Source: Avena insularis (lineage: Eukaryota > Streptophyta > Magnoliopsida > Poales > Poaceae). Taken from it: a DNA stretch of 64,000 bases. The translations under genes and the position numbers were made by a program. Location: NCBI GenBank assembly GCA_023614405.1, contig CM042685.1, positions 87,596,684-87,660,683 of the forward strand. The letters run 5' to 3'. Under the pieces are notes generated by a model. That model was given only the letters and a program-made list of their open reading frames with translations. It was not told the origin of the DNA and searched no databases. Positions 24,615 through 36,624 of the stretch are shown piece after piece (the stretch's first letter is position 1; every line of letters starts with the position of its first letter).

Positions 24615-25048
24615 CTCCGAGATCTTGCGATGTCTTGCCTCTTCACGTTGAATTCTCCATCTAGATGGATGTCGGCAAATCGTCAAGCAATATTTTGTAG
24701 TCCTCCCAAAGATCCCTGCAAGGTTTTCTCCGTCTTCAACTTGTAAGTCGGGGAATTGCTGAATCTTCTATCATACTCTTCCATAGCCAGACTGAATCCG
24801 TCCATGCCAGAATATTCCAATATGATGGTTCATCTGCCAGTGACAGCTATGGCGACATAGACATAGGTCAGCAATGTCTCGTAACTCACACATAGAGAGA
24901 ATGCAATCATGTCCGTTTTTCCCGCGCGAGCGATATGAACCGTTGGCGGCGATGGTTGGCAACGTGGAGAAATTTCCGCGCACGCTTCCGCACATGTCAT
25001 CCACGTGTCAACCATTCGATCGCCTTGCACGAATCTTGACGCTGGAGG
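24615..25048. other. Non-coding region between PPT of C and the antisense gene
   Basis: No convincing frame on either strand. It probably contains the upstream promoter region of the plus-strand gene. Confidence 0.4.
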
Positions 25049-25057
25049 TTATAAAAT
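25049..25057 (+). promoter_or_regulatory. TATA-like box of the antisense gene in C
   Basis: ttataaaat lies about 100 bases upstream of the first coding stretch (25150) of the plus-strand gene, a plausible core promoter position. This is inference from position and sequence only. Confidence 0.4.
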
Positions 25058-25149
25058 GTAACAGTGGTGGAAATTTTACTTTTCACCTCATTCTCCTCTG
25101 CATCGTCTTCTTCCTCCAGCGAGCGCCTCCTCGAGCTCTCCGTGCCATA

Positions 25150-28100
25150 GCAAAAAACCCTAGCCCTTCCGTGGCGGCATCAGGCGATGCCGCGGCAAAG
25201 CCGACGAGCGCCGTCATTGTGCCCCCAGAGGGCCTGGTGATTCCCAAATGCGCGGTGGTCGAAACCACCGGCGGCGACCATAACCCAGCGGCGCTGGAGC
25301 TGCTAGAGGAGGAATACGACTCTCACAAGGGCGACTGGTGTGGTTCGGATATTACGGACCGCAACATCAAGGAGCTAATCATCGAGGCTACCACCCTGTG
25401 ACGGAGGGGCTCGCCTGGCGGGCGGCGCCGGCCGGCAAGGTCACTACTTCTCCCCAAGCCGGAGAGAAGGTGTACCTCAAAGCCCAACTGGTACGTGGCA
25501 TCTCCCTGCCCATCTCCAATTTCTTCCTAGTAGTCCTCAACCATTACCGATTATAGCCTCAGAACCTCTCCTCCAATAGCATCCGCGCACTTAGCAAGTA
25601 CGCGGCGCTTTGTGAGGGTTACTTAGGGATTAGGCCTAGGCTAGATCTCTTTATATACTTTTTCACCGTCAAGCGGGAAGCCGGAGCCGGCAAGGATGAG
25701 CTCAGGAACCGTGGCACTATTAGTTTTAAGATCCGGCCTGGCCGGCAGTTACCCGACATCGTCGGCCATGAGTCCAGTAAGAACTGGCAACAGACGTACT
25801 TCTACGGCCCAGATATCCCTCTGGCTGGCCGAGAAGCGACGTACCCGGACTTCGTCGATGGAGCCGCCGCCAAAGCTTCAACATGGAGATCCCAGGCCTC
25901 CCTTCCCTCTGACATCGATGCTTCCCGCGCTATAAGACAGATAGAGTGGTTTGTAGAGACAGGTCTGACCGGTTTGACCTGGCCATTTGCTGGTTCGTTA
26001 GGCGGATCCAGCCTCTGCAGCACCGCTCGAAGCTGATGCATGAGTACACCAAGGATAGGAAGGATATCCTCCGCATCTCCGAGGACAATTTCTTGTGTGA
26101 CTCCATAAAGCTTCGACTCAATGACATCGTCAAGGTGAAGGATAGGAAGCGAGGCTTCACCATTACCTATGACATGTTCATTGACGACACGTTCCCAAAG
26201 GTGTGATGTTTATTTTCCGTGTATGACATATACTCCAGCTCTTCCGTCTAGCCATATCCATCTCGTCTAACACTTGTGGGATTTCACTTAACAGCTTAGC
26301 AGTCTAGAGGAGGATACCATGGTTGTCCAAATCTATGACCCAAAGATGAAGGAAGTCATCGTCGTGTCCGACGACGATGTCCGGTTAGTGCAAAAGCAGA
26401 AGAGCTCCACCTCTGACGTTGCCGACAGAGGAAAGAAGAAGAATACAGAGGGTGGAGCCTCCAAGAAGACTACTGCCGCCCTGGAGGCGGAGAAAAGAAA
26501 GATTACCGGGATCCCCTTTGCCAAAGCACCCCCTCTTGTGTAAGCTTCTTTCTCTCCGACATTGTCCATTGCTTGCGTTATTCATGTACTTATACTTTTC
26601 GCACATTTCAGGAAGAAGGCCACTACCAGTTTGAAGAAGACCTCCAAAACTTTGGGGGTTTCTAGAAACATTAAGGATATGTTGCATAGTGACGTTTCTC
26701 CCCACGCATCTCCCGCCATCGCCCCTGTCACTCCTAGCGTCCAGCCTACGCCTTCTCCGACAAGCTCACAGGCCAAAGATGCAGCTGGCCCTTCCGCCAT
26801 GGAAGTGGACTCAGGTGTCTCTGTGGAGCTTGCCGTTTTCTGCGAACAGGCAACGCAAGAAAGTGCCGCAACCCAAATGGCTGAAGCTCCGGCTAAGGAT
26901 GCAATTGGTAGCGGTAAGGCCGTGGCGGAGAGTGGTACTTCTGCCGAAGGCGGTGCCTCCGCACCCAAGAAAGCCATAGGGTTCCCGAAGAAAGTTTACC
27001 CGGTACTTACGCCGGGTAGCTCCGCTGTGGTTCCCGGTGTGACACCGACATCTCGAACATGCGGTCTTGAGGAGCTTCTTTGGCAAGAAGAAATCTTGCA
27101 GGGAAACAGTTTCTCCTTCGGAAAGTTGCTTGCTGAGAGTGCTACAAACCTCAATATCATCGCACTTGTAAGTTTTATTTGCCTTTTGCATTTCATATGA
27201 GTATCCCACTGTAGCCCCCGAGGATTTAGACAGAAAACCATAGGTCTTTGCATCTGAATGCTCTAAGAGTGACTAATCTAGAAAACTTCTCACTATAGCC
27301 CCCAAGCATATAGTTTGAATAAATTATTCCGACTAGATGCTTTCACAGTAGCATACGCAGTGTTTATAAATTACAATACTGTAGCCCCCAAGCTTCTAGT
27401 TGTAACTGAATTAGTTCTGACTAGATGCTTAAAGAAATACTAAGCATATGACTGAGTTAAAACTTTATACTGCATCCCCCAAGCTTCTAGCTGAAAACTG
27501 AATTAGTTCCGACTAGATGCTTAAAGAAACACCAAGCATAGTGCTAAGTTAAAAACTCTCACTGTATCCCCCAAGCCTCTAGGTGGATATTTATCCGGCT
27601 AGATGCTCCAAGTAGACTAAGCAGCGTTATATACTTCCTTTCCACAGAATGAGAATGCTCAGAGGGGCATGGCCAACGAGAAGTACCAGAAGATGCGCTC
27701 GGACTTGGAAGCCAAAAAGGGTAAAACTGCCTTCTTGAAGGAACAAATCACCAAGAGCAAGCGTCTGTTTTTCCTTTCTTTTTCGTATTCCGACTTGGTC
27801 TTGTGCCAACATTCTCCGAGTACTCACGGTGCACTGTTCTCTCTCTGACTTGCAGAAGCCATTTCCAAGGCTAAGGATATTGTTGAGCAATCCAAGCATA
27901 TTCAGCAGCTGGATAGCGAAAACAAGATCCTTAAGCAGGAGAGAAAGGATATGCTAAAGATGCATGAGGACTCAATGAATGTCCTGCAAGACTCCGCCAA
28001 TGAGGAGATGAACCGCTTGAAGGAGGAAATTGCGATCCTGAAAGATCAGAAGAAAGTTGCCGATGAGCAAAATCAGCGCCATCATGAAGTGTACATGATC

Positions 28101-28774
28101 CTCCGACAAGAACAGGACTCCATGGCAGAAACTCTCCAGCAGGCTGAGATTAGCATCTTCAGTAAGTGATTCTCCGCCTTGTACTTCTATAAGCTAGATA
28201 CTCTGAACTTTTGTGTTATTGAACTCAGGCGCTCCTTTGTTGGAAATTTGCAGCTCCTATTTGGTTGACCCAGTCACCTCCTCCGGCAAAGGAATGCATG
28301 GTCCTTGCCGGCAACTTTATCAACACCGCCATCACGCATGACAAGGAGATAGACATGCACCTCCAGATCAACATCAAAGCGGTAGATTCCATGGCGAAGT
28401 TCTCGGAGATCTTGCACCGAGCCCCCGAGCGTATTTCAACCTAGAAAGCTTCATGTTCATGGGCTGGCGCGAGAATGGCACTGTCAATGGTCAAGGCGCA
28501 TTATGAAGACGCCAACATTGACACGGTGACCTCCGGTATCCCCGACGTAGACGACGAAGGCCAAAAGATAGATCAAGAGGCTATCTTGGCGTCGCTCGCG
28601 GGTTTTGACACCAGAGACACCAAGTTGGTCGACCCTAACGTCTTTGTGCCCATGAAAACCATTGACGGTGGCAACCAGAGCTCCTCCGAGTCCCTCAACA
28701 CTGCTGACTTCGAAGAGGATAGCTCTCCTGCTGCTGATGATGTTTCGTACAAGTTGCTTGCGCCAGAGGAATGA
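25150..28774 (+). pseudogene. Antisense spliced gene of element C (putative gypsy-type transposon protein, Transposase_28-like)
   Basis: Coding stretches lie opposite to gag-pol. The first, 25150-26203, holds EKVYLKAQLVRGISLPISNF, then NLSSNSIRALSKYAALCEGY and YFFTVKR, typical of the plant family annotated as putative gypsy-type transposon (Transposase_28). Later stretches are separated by sequences with donor and acceptor signals: 26297-26539 (donor gtaag), 26610-27169 (acceptor ttcag, donor gtaagt), 27648-27760 (acceptor ccacag), 27856-28161 (acceptor gcag; a coiled coil, NEEMNRLKEEIAILKDQKK) and 28254-28774 (acceptor tttgcag). The last ends DDVSYKLLAPEE before TGA. Frameshifts occur near 25400 and 26000, a stop near 28441, and the expected first codon reads ATA. 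The function of such genes in Tat elements is unknown. Confidence 0.68.
27200..27620 (+). repeat. Array of PPT-like motif repeats inside an intron of the antisense gene
   Basis: Five copies of a unit centred on (g/a)tagccccc(a/g)ag or its gcatccccc and gtatccccc variants start at 27211, 27295, 27381, 27472 and 27564, spaced 84-92 bases. Most units also contain ttctag and (c/g)gactagatgct. On the minus strand each reads GGGGGC/GGGGGA, like the element's real PPT at 24600. Confidence 0.75.
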
Positions 28775-29283
28775 AAAACAATATGTAATATTTGTTTCCT
28801 CTATAATTTGTATACGGAAAAAAACTACTTGTTGACTTAAGGCAGAAAACAATGATTGTTATTTCCTGCTACTCAAGAGCTGGTTCCAGCATGTATATAT
28901 TTTTAAGCAAGTGCTGGCTTATCCATTACTTTGGTTTTTATGATTGACTTTTCGTGAGTCGGAAGACTCATTGTCGGAACTATGCGCTCAGGCGATGATG
29001 CCTAATAGCACCGCCAAGAACCTAAGCACAAAATCACCGACAATAAGTGTCGAAAGTCACTACTACAGAATCCACATAAAAACAACAAAGAACGTGTAGA
29101 CCAGAACACTTAAGCTAACGCCCGTAGGCGGAATTTTCACAAGTGCAATCGCAAAGCTTGTGCATAAAGGTTTTATACGATCCAAAAATGAACACTAAAG
29201 GAGGTAAAAGACTCAGAAATATGTGTGAACCAGAGAGCTTTATTTCATTGATCATATAAGGGGTACACAATAGATAAAAAATA
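28775..29283. other. Intergenic gap between the convergent antisense gene and pol of C
   Basis: Between the stop of the plus-strand gene and the stop of the minus-strand integrase. No coding signal is seen. Both transcripts would end or overlap here. Confidence 0.5.
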
Positions 29284-30420
29284 CTAAGTGTAGAAAGGAC
29301 GTAGCTGTGCTATGTTCCATGGCCGATCAAGCTCCGGGTAGTCATCATCCGGGTCATGTCGCTTACGCTTATGATCCTCGTTGGGTCTATCCTTCAGTTC
29401 ACGATTGTTAACGAGGTAGTAAGACCCATTGAGCAGCTCCTTGCTTATGATGAACAGTCCTTTCCATGGCGGGGATAATTTGGGTGACTTCTTCTGCTTA
29501 AGTCGGAGCACCAAATCCCCCTCTATAAATGAGTGATGCAGGACATGGCGACTATGGTAGCTACGTAGCTTCTGCTGGTAGATGGCGGATCTTTGGCATG
29601 CCAAAATGCGCTCCTCCTTGAGAAGGTCCACATCTAGGCGTCTGGATTCTTCAGCGTCATCTTCGTCATAGGCGGCAACTCTTGGTGCATCGTGAAGGAT
29701 GTCGTAAGGCAGGATGGCTTCTGCTCCATATACCACAAAGTAAGGGGTGTAGCCAGTGGATCTGTTGGGTGTAGTTCGTAAACTCCACAGCACAGATGGC
29801 AATTCTTCCGCCCAGGCTCCAGCTGCTCTATCTAGCGGTGCCTCAAGATGTGACTTGATTACCTGCAGAATTAATCCATTGGCTCGCTCAACCGGACCAT
29901 TGTACTATGGATGTGTCACAGATGCAAGGTCAAGTCGGATGCCCTTCTCCCAACAATAAGCTTCTACTTGTCCGAGTGACAAGTTGCTGCCATTGTCGGT
30001 GATAATGCTATGTGGGAGACCAAATCTCACCACTAGATCCAGGACAAACCTAAGGGCAATTTCCCCATCGAGCTTTCTAATGGGTCTACCTTCTATCCAT
30101 TTAGTGAATTTATCAACTGCTACTAGTAGATACGTAAACCCACATGGTGCCGTATGCAACGGACCAACCATGTCTAGCCCCCAGACTGCGAACGGCCGTG
30201 TTATTGGTATTGTTCGCAATTCTTCAGCAGGAACATGTGGTTGTCGGGCATAATACTGGCATCCCATGCATGTATCAACTATCTTGTCGGCGTCCACCTT
30301 CAAGTTCAGCCGGTAGAATCCTTGCAGGAAGGCTTTAGCGACCAATGATCGGGGAGCGGCGTGATGCCCGCAATCTCCGAGATGGATTTCGTGTAGGATT
30401 TCAATACCTTCTTGCTGGGA
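29284..30420 (-). pseudogene. Element C integrase
   Basis: Minus strand. The zinc-binding part contains HLGDCGHHAAPRSLVAKAF and CMGCQYYARQPHVPAEEL. The core has GLDMVGPL and IITDNGSNL, the two catalytic Asp positions, and then VERANGLIL with the Glu. The frame 31065-29905 stops at a TAG (29905-29907) just before the Glu segment. The C-terminal frame resumes at 29802 (WSLRTTPNRSTGYTPYFVVY) and runs to 29284, ending WNIAQLRPFYT. It would join element cDNA to host DNA. No chromodomain follows, as expected for a Tat element. Confidence 0.88.
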
Positions 30421-31144
30421 AACACACTTAAGGTATACACCAGTAGTTCTTCTTTTGTAGAGCTGTCCATTGGTTATGGTATAGCCCTTTGCTCGACGTA
30501 CTATTTGCCGTCTTTCGACCTCGTCATCGGGCAAAGTTCCATGTTCGAGATACTCCATGAACGGCTTTGTCCAAGCCGGAGGGACCTTTGTCACCATGTG
30601 AACGAAAGAGTCAACTCTGTACGGGTTGTTGATGTCTGCTCCCTTCACAAATGGTGTTTGTAGATGCTCCAGCAAAACTCTAGGCGGAATTCGTTTGCAC
30701 CCTGATCCAAGCATAGACAGCAGATCAGCCGCCTCATTTTTCTCCCTAGGTACATACTTGACCTCGTAGCCCAAGAAGCTCTTGGCTATCTCGTCCACTT
30801 CGTCTCGATATGCCACCATCATAGGGTTCCGCGCGTTCCAGGTGCCAGCCACATGCTGGGCAACCAAGTCGGAATCTCCACAGCAAACTATGCGCTTGAT
30901 GCCAACATCCTTGGCTACGCGTAATCCGTTCATGAGTGCTTCATACTCCGCCATGTTGTTCGTAGCCTCGAAGTGGATCCGCAGAACATAGTGTAGCTTG
31001 TCCCCAGTTGGTGACTGTAGCTGTACACCAGACCCCCGAGCCATTGAGAAGCATTGATCCGTCAAAGTGCATCACCCAGTATTCTGGATCCGGCATTGGG
31101 GTAGCGTCTAGCATCTCTGTCCAATCTGCGATAAAATCCGCCAA
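30421..31144 (-). pseudogene. Element C second RNase H (archaeal-type) domain
   Basis: Minus-strand stretch with HFDGSMLLNGSGVW (near 31065), then a shift, then HFEATNNMAEYEALMNGLRV and VCCGDSDLVAQHV (near 30970-30870), and YVPREKNEAADLLSMLG. This is the additional RNase H-like domain that lies between the usual RNase H and integrase in Tat-lineage gypsy elements. It removes RNA from RNA-DNA hybrids in active members. The frame is open from 31065 through integrase; the first segment is in another frame. Confidence 0.8.
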
Positions 31145-32519
31145 GGTTTGTGACTTGATAACGTCGCGTCTCTTGTAGGTGATCTCGAAGGTGGCAAGTT
31201 CAATGCCCCACTTCGCGACCCTTCATGTAGCGTCGTTGTTGTTGATAATGTCAGACAGTGGAGTCTTGCTCACCACTGTGATGGGGTGCTCTTGGATATA
31301 GTGCCTTAGCTTCCGAGAAGCACAGAATACTCCATAAGCTATCTTTTGGTAGTGCGGGTAACGCTGCTTGGACTCTGTCAAGACCTCGCTTACATAGTAA
31401 ACTGGTCATTGAACTCCGTACTCATTCCCTGGTTCCTTCCGCTCTACCACGACGACAATGTTGATTACCCAGTTGGTGGCCGCCATGTAAATTAACATGG
31501 CCTCTCCAGGATCGGGCGCTGCAAGGATAGGCGCTAGGAAAGAATCTCCTTGAGATGCTTCAATGCTGCGTCTACTTCATCTGTCCACATGAATTTCTCC
31601 ACATTCTTCAGCAACTTGTACAGCGGCAAAGCTTTCTCTCCAAGTCGGCTGATGAACAGACAAACTGCTGCAACACAACCTGTTAGTCATTGTATGTCCT
31701 TTAGGCATGTCGGATGGTTTATGTTTAAGATGGCCTTGATTTTGTCCGGGTTGACTTCGATTCCATGCTGGGCAACTATGAAGCCCAACAATTTGCCTCC
31801 TAGAACCCCGAAGAAGCACTTCTTAGGGTTAAGCATCATGTTGTATTTCCGAAGATTATCAAAGGTTTCTTTTAAGTCGGAGATTAAGTAATTTGATTTT
31901 TTAGACATCACCGCTATATCGTCCACAAAGGCGTGAACGTTCCGACCAATTGTGGTTGTATAGGCAACGTTGCATTGTCCGCTGGTACGTAGCACCTGTG
32001 TTTTTAGCCCAAAGGGCATCGTGACATAGCAAAACGTGTTGTAGGGTGTAGTGAACGAAGTGGCCAATTGGTCCGACTTCCTCATCTTGATCTGGTGGTA
32101 TCCTGAGTATGCATCGAGAAAACACATTCTTAATTCTTTGGCTCCGAGCCAGCCGTTGAGTCAATGACTTGGTCACTGCGAGGCAAAGCAAATGGATCTT
32201 TGGGACATGCCTTGTTCAAGCCAGTATAATCAATGCACATTCTTAATTCTTTGGTTCCCTTTTTTGGGACAAGTACATGATTGGCCACCCATTGTGTTTG
32301 AAGGACTTCTCGGATAAAACTAGCCTTAAATAACCTAGCTATCTCTTTGCTTATGGCGCGTCTCTTCTCATCTCCAAAGCGTTGTAGAGGTTGTTTCACT
32401 GTTTTACATTTTGGATCAATATTCAAGTTGTGCTCGGCAAGTTCCCTAGGTACACCTTTCATGTCGGCAGGTTGCCAGGCAAAGATGTCCCTATTCTCAT
32501 GGAGGAACTCGATGCGCAC
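31145..32519 (-). pseudogene. Element C reverse transcriptase and first RNase H
   Basis: Minus-strand RT begins MRIEFLHENRDIFAWQPADM at 32519, with RMCIDYTGLNKACPKD. After a break at about 32130 it continues CFLDAYSGYHQIKMRKSDQL, and the active site AFVDDIAVMSK lies near 31930-31900. The aspartates are intact. RT is followed by a badly decayed RNase H at 31690-31150. A 19-base word, cacattcttaattctttgg, occurs at 32123-32141 and again at 32236-32254; the first copy falls exactly on the RT break. Confidence 0.85.
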
Positions 32520-32753
32520 GCTTTCCTATTTAGGGTCCAGGTTCATCCCAATGGCGGTGGTCTTGGAGGCATGGCCTACCACAAGTTCCATCGGCTTGGT
32601 CTCGATGGCGGCCTTGAATGCTGGGGCGGAGTCAGAAATCTGTTTCTTTGACGCGGGCATCTTTGAGGCATCGACCTTGCTCTAGATCTCCTTGAATTCT
32701 TCGCTGTAGAGGATAGCTTCTGCGTAGGCAGCTTCCCCACTCTTGCAGTCCCT

Positions 32754-33398
32754 TTATTTGGTAAAGCTTCCGGATATGGTGATGACACTGTTTGGTCCGG
32801 GTATCTTGAGTTTGTTGTAGACGAAGCATGGCTTGGCCATGAAGGTGTGGAATATGTCGCGGCCGAATATGACGTGGTACACGCTCTTGAAGGGGACCAC
32901 CTCAAAGGTCATGTGTTCTTGGCGGTAATTATTAACATCACCAAAAGCGACCTGATGTGTGATGCATCCAAGGGACCGAGCCTCCCGACCAGGAACTACG
33001 CCGTGGAAGATGGTGTTGTTCCGCCTTAGGTTTGCCTCCGTCAAGTTCATCTTCTGCAGTGTATCCAGGTACATGATATTGATGCTGCTTCCACTATCCA
33101 CCATACATTTGGTGAACTCATTGCCGTCAATCAGGGGGTTGTTGACCATGGTGTATTGGTTCTCCGTAGGGATGAGGTCTGGGTGATCCTTATTGTCCCA
33201 AGTAATTGGAATCTCCGACCAGCTCATGAATTGGGGAACTGGAGGTAGAGTAGCCATCAGTATCCTCATGGAGGTATTATGTTGTCGGACGGTGGGGGTG
33301 CCAAGGAAAGTGTGGAAAACTGCCGCCTTCTTCTCGAAGGAGTTCTTGCCCATGTCGTCGCTCTTGGCGGCGTGCTTGGGGTCAACATCCTCGTCCAT
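32754..33398 (-). pseudogene. Element C protease region
   Basis: A 214-codon open frame on the minus strand with the retropepsin signature CMVDSGSSINIMYLDTL (active-site Asp codon near 33096) and FGRDIFHTFMAKPCFVYNKL at its end. The start is chosen by the frame limits; it is really the continuation of gag. The frame itself is not visibly broken, but it is out of register with the gag and RT segments. Confidence 0.82.
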
Positions 33399-36300
33399 GT
33401 CACTTGAATCCTTGGACTCCTCCTCCTTCTTCTTCCCCTTGCCCTTTCCTCGCGGTTTGTTCTTTCGACTTTGCTTGTAGCTGGACTCCGGGTCCTCCTT
33501 GAGGTCGTTGACGAACTTGAAGTGGCGATTGGTGTCGGTAGCCTTGCCATTGGCATCGAGGTAGTTTCACTGCCTCGCTGCTGCCCACGACCAGCTCCCC
33601 GTCTTCGGCCACGCTGTCCGCCATCACCTCGTCCTGCAAAAGTCATAGCGACCATGTCGGAGTTTTGCTTTTCTTCAGGAGGGGTCTTCCGCTTTGTGTT
33701 GTTGTTCCTCTGAGCTTGAGTTGGAATGGCTGTTGCCGACAAAGAGCTGCGAGCATCATCATCGGCAGCCGCAAACTCACTGGCCAACCGAATCATCTGG
33801 TTCAAGTCTAGCTGGTGATTGTCCTGCAGGCACTTCATCTTATGTCGGAGCAATGTGTCCCTTTCCAACCCATCGATGAAGGCGGCCATGGCGGTCTAGG
33901 CGTGCACTCCTGCGCAGGAATTCTTCATATCCAGCCAGCAGGAGAGGTAGGCACGAGATGTCTCGTATTTCTCTTGCACGCACCGCTGTAGATCGCCAAC
34001 AGTGCATGGGCGCTTGTACGTACCCTCGAAGTTCTTGGTGAACGATTCTTGCATGTCCAACCAATTGCAGATCGATCTTTCAAGCAAGTCATCAATCCAT
34101 TGACGGGCTGTGCCCGCCAACATCAATGGGAGGTACTTGACGAAGACGTTGGGGTTACCCCCGGCGATCTGCACCACGTTACTGTAGTCCTGCAACCATG
34201 TAGCTGGATTGACGGTGCCATCATAGGGCTTGATGGTCTTTTCAATCCGGAAACCTTTGGGGTAAGTTGCGGACCGTATTATAGGTACAAAGCAACATGG
34301 TCCCAGGTATGGTCCTTCCCGGGCCTCGTGGTCTTGTCCAGACGCGAATGTGCATCGTATGGCTCTAGGCTTCTTTTCTTCTTCTTGCCATAAGGGGATG
34401 GGCTGCGTGAACGACGCGGGTATCCTCCGCCATGGTGGCTGCTAGGTGGAGACGGAGGCGGAGGTGGCGGCGGGTTATCTTTCTTGCTGTTTCCCTCCTG
34501 TGATGCCTCATGCTTGTCGTGGTTGCTTGTCGGACATAGAGGGTCATGGCGCGACCTGCTCTTGTGTCCTTGGTTGCGCTCTCCGTCATGACGGGTCTGC
34601 TCCACATTGTCGCGGATGACGATGTCACTCTGCCTTGGCGGAGGCATATCCGTACGATGGTGAGCTTGGTTTCTTCGCGATGTCAGGGGGAGCGGGGCGG
34701 TGGCGATGGGCGACGAGGTTGGGCTTTGCATCCATGGTCGAAAGATATGGGGATAGCATCCTTCATGTTGTGTGCATCCCTTCGTCTTTCTTCTGACGAA
34801 CCCGTTTGAGACCTGACATCAAGAGGAGATCTGTCCCTTGGCGGCTTGTGTTGTCTAGACTGACAAAACGCTGGGTCAGACTCGAGCCTCTAAGAGGTGG
34901 CCTTTTCCTGCTATTTCACCGCCTTGGCCACTAGGTCATAGACCTGGTCCACCGCTTCAGGTGATCTATCCTGCTCTAGAAGGGTCATGGCGACGGCAAG
35001 GTTGAGGAGAGGAGTGGGCATCACCTGCCTGCCTTCACTGTAAATGTATTGCTTGGCTTGTGCCGGCTTCAGGGGAGCCCATCCTAGGTTTCACCGCAAA
35101 CCAGGATCGTTGATGACGCGCGACGGAGCTTTCTTGGCCTTCTGCTTCTACAGCAGAGTCTTGTATCCGGCCTCCATTGCTCTAGCTTTCTCTATGGACT
35201 TCTGCGCGTTGGCCAGATCTCGATCTAGCTTTGCGCCTTGCTCCGTGATGGCCTGCGCTTCCTCTAGCAGCTGTTGGCGCTTCTCATAAAGCTGGAATAC
35301 ATTGCGGATATGAGCCATGGTCATAGGCTCGACGAGGAGATTGCCGTACATCACTCTATCAGCTGGAGTAACTTGGGCAGCAGCAGACGTAGATGTTGGA
35401 GGCGACGGGTTTGTTGTGTTGTTGTTGCTCGGTCAGGTGCCGAGTTCCTGTGGCTATTGCACTGGGTTAGGCGGAGGGGGCATATCCTTTGCGTGATCAT
35501 TGTCGGCAGCAACAGGTGGTCCCTTCCCCTTGTCCAGCGCTGTAGGCGGAGCTCGTCCGGGTTGATCTTCACCCATCGTTGTCCCAATGGTGACGAACAC
35601 CTCTCGGGATGTGACGGCGTTGTTGGCATGTTCGTCGCGTGTGTACTCCTCCTCCATCTCCTGCATGTCAGAGTCTAGCTCCTCCGGGCTGAAATCTATC
35701 TCCTCCGAATCTGCACTAAAGTCGGTGTAAAGCGCGTCAATCATAAAGTCGGAGGGTGCCGGGGCTTCCTCGATGACGGGGGGTGGAGGTGCAGCTGCAG
35801 CGATGATAACTGGAGGCGGTGGTGCAGCCGCGGCGATGGCGGCGGGAGGCGGTGGTGGAGGCGGCTGAGTCGGAGGGGCTCTGTCAATGAGCACAAGTGC
35901 TGTCTGAGCTGCCTCCTCGGCCTCCGCGTAGTTGTTGACGGTGTTCACTATGCTTTTGAAGGTGAGATGTCCCGAAGCCTGCTGCCGCCTTAGAGAATGC
36001 CAGAGAAGTGTACCTTGGTCCAATACTTCCACAAAGTGATACATGTCATCATCATTGGGGTAGTGCGCCATATCGACCTATATACGGAGCCACCTGGCAA
36101 GGTAATCGCGGGGGTTTTCGCCCTCTCTCTGAATGCAATGCACCAAACCGAAGATGGTAACCACGCCGACGAACTTGGATCTTTGCTGTCCAGGCGCGCA
36201 GATGAATCCGGCGGGCTTGTAGCGATCTTCCACCATTATATCCTGCATAGGGGCGGTTTGGGTGGGCCTTGAATTTTTCCGATCTTTGCCGGCAAACTCC

Positions 36301-36611
36301 AAGGAGAGATCCGGCATCGATCCTTCCGTGAACCTATCCTGCCCGTAGGCGGTTCGTGCGGGTCTTGATGCTCCTCCGACTCCCAGGGAACTAGTGCATG
36401 AGTCGGTTTTGCCGATGAAGAGGTGGATATCTCCGATGGGGACGATCGAGCACCGCGTAGGGTTCGTCTTCGCCGGGATCCAGAATTCATCAGGAGGGAC
36501 GATCGGAACGTTGGCGGAGAAGAGAACTCTACCGATAGCTATGGTTTCTCCGATTCCTGTGAAGATCTTAGTCCTCGCGTGCTGAAGAGCCTGAAGCGCC
36601 TCTTGCCCCAT
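33399..36611 (-). pseudogene. Element C gag
   Basis: An ATG lies inside the PBS at 36611-36609 and opens MGQEALQALQHARTKIF. Frames then pass through 36078, 36071-35454 (Pro/Ala-rich), 35354-35148 (coiled-coil-like, VFQLYEKRQQLLEEAQAITE), 34731-34279 (Arg/Ser-rich) and 34195-33896. The last has the gag core KYLPLMLAGTARQWIDDLLE and WLDMQESFTKNFEGTYKRPC. The rest is in 33889-33400, with an Arg/Gly-rich tract where a nucleic-acid-binding tail is expected. At least five frame changes are needed. Tat-type gag is usually long, and the size fits. Confidence 0.8.
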
Positions 36612-36623
36612 GGTGGGCGCAAA
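36605..36623 (-). other. Putative primer binding site of element C
   Basis: The minus strand next to the 5' LTR reads TTTGCGCCCACCATGGGGC, in the right place for a PBS, one base after the LTR end. The matching tRNA was not determined. Confidence 0.6.
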
Positions 36624-36624
36624 T

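Noticed and set aside
27200..27620. CRISPR-like reading of the regularly spaced repeats
   Set aside because: The units are diverged 84-92 base repeats in a plant retrotransposon intron, without identical repeats or unique spacers.
32576..32905. Frames antisense or out of register to the protease of C
   Set aside because: They are shadow frames of the protease and its downstream linker.
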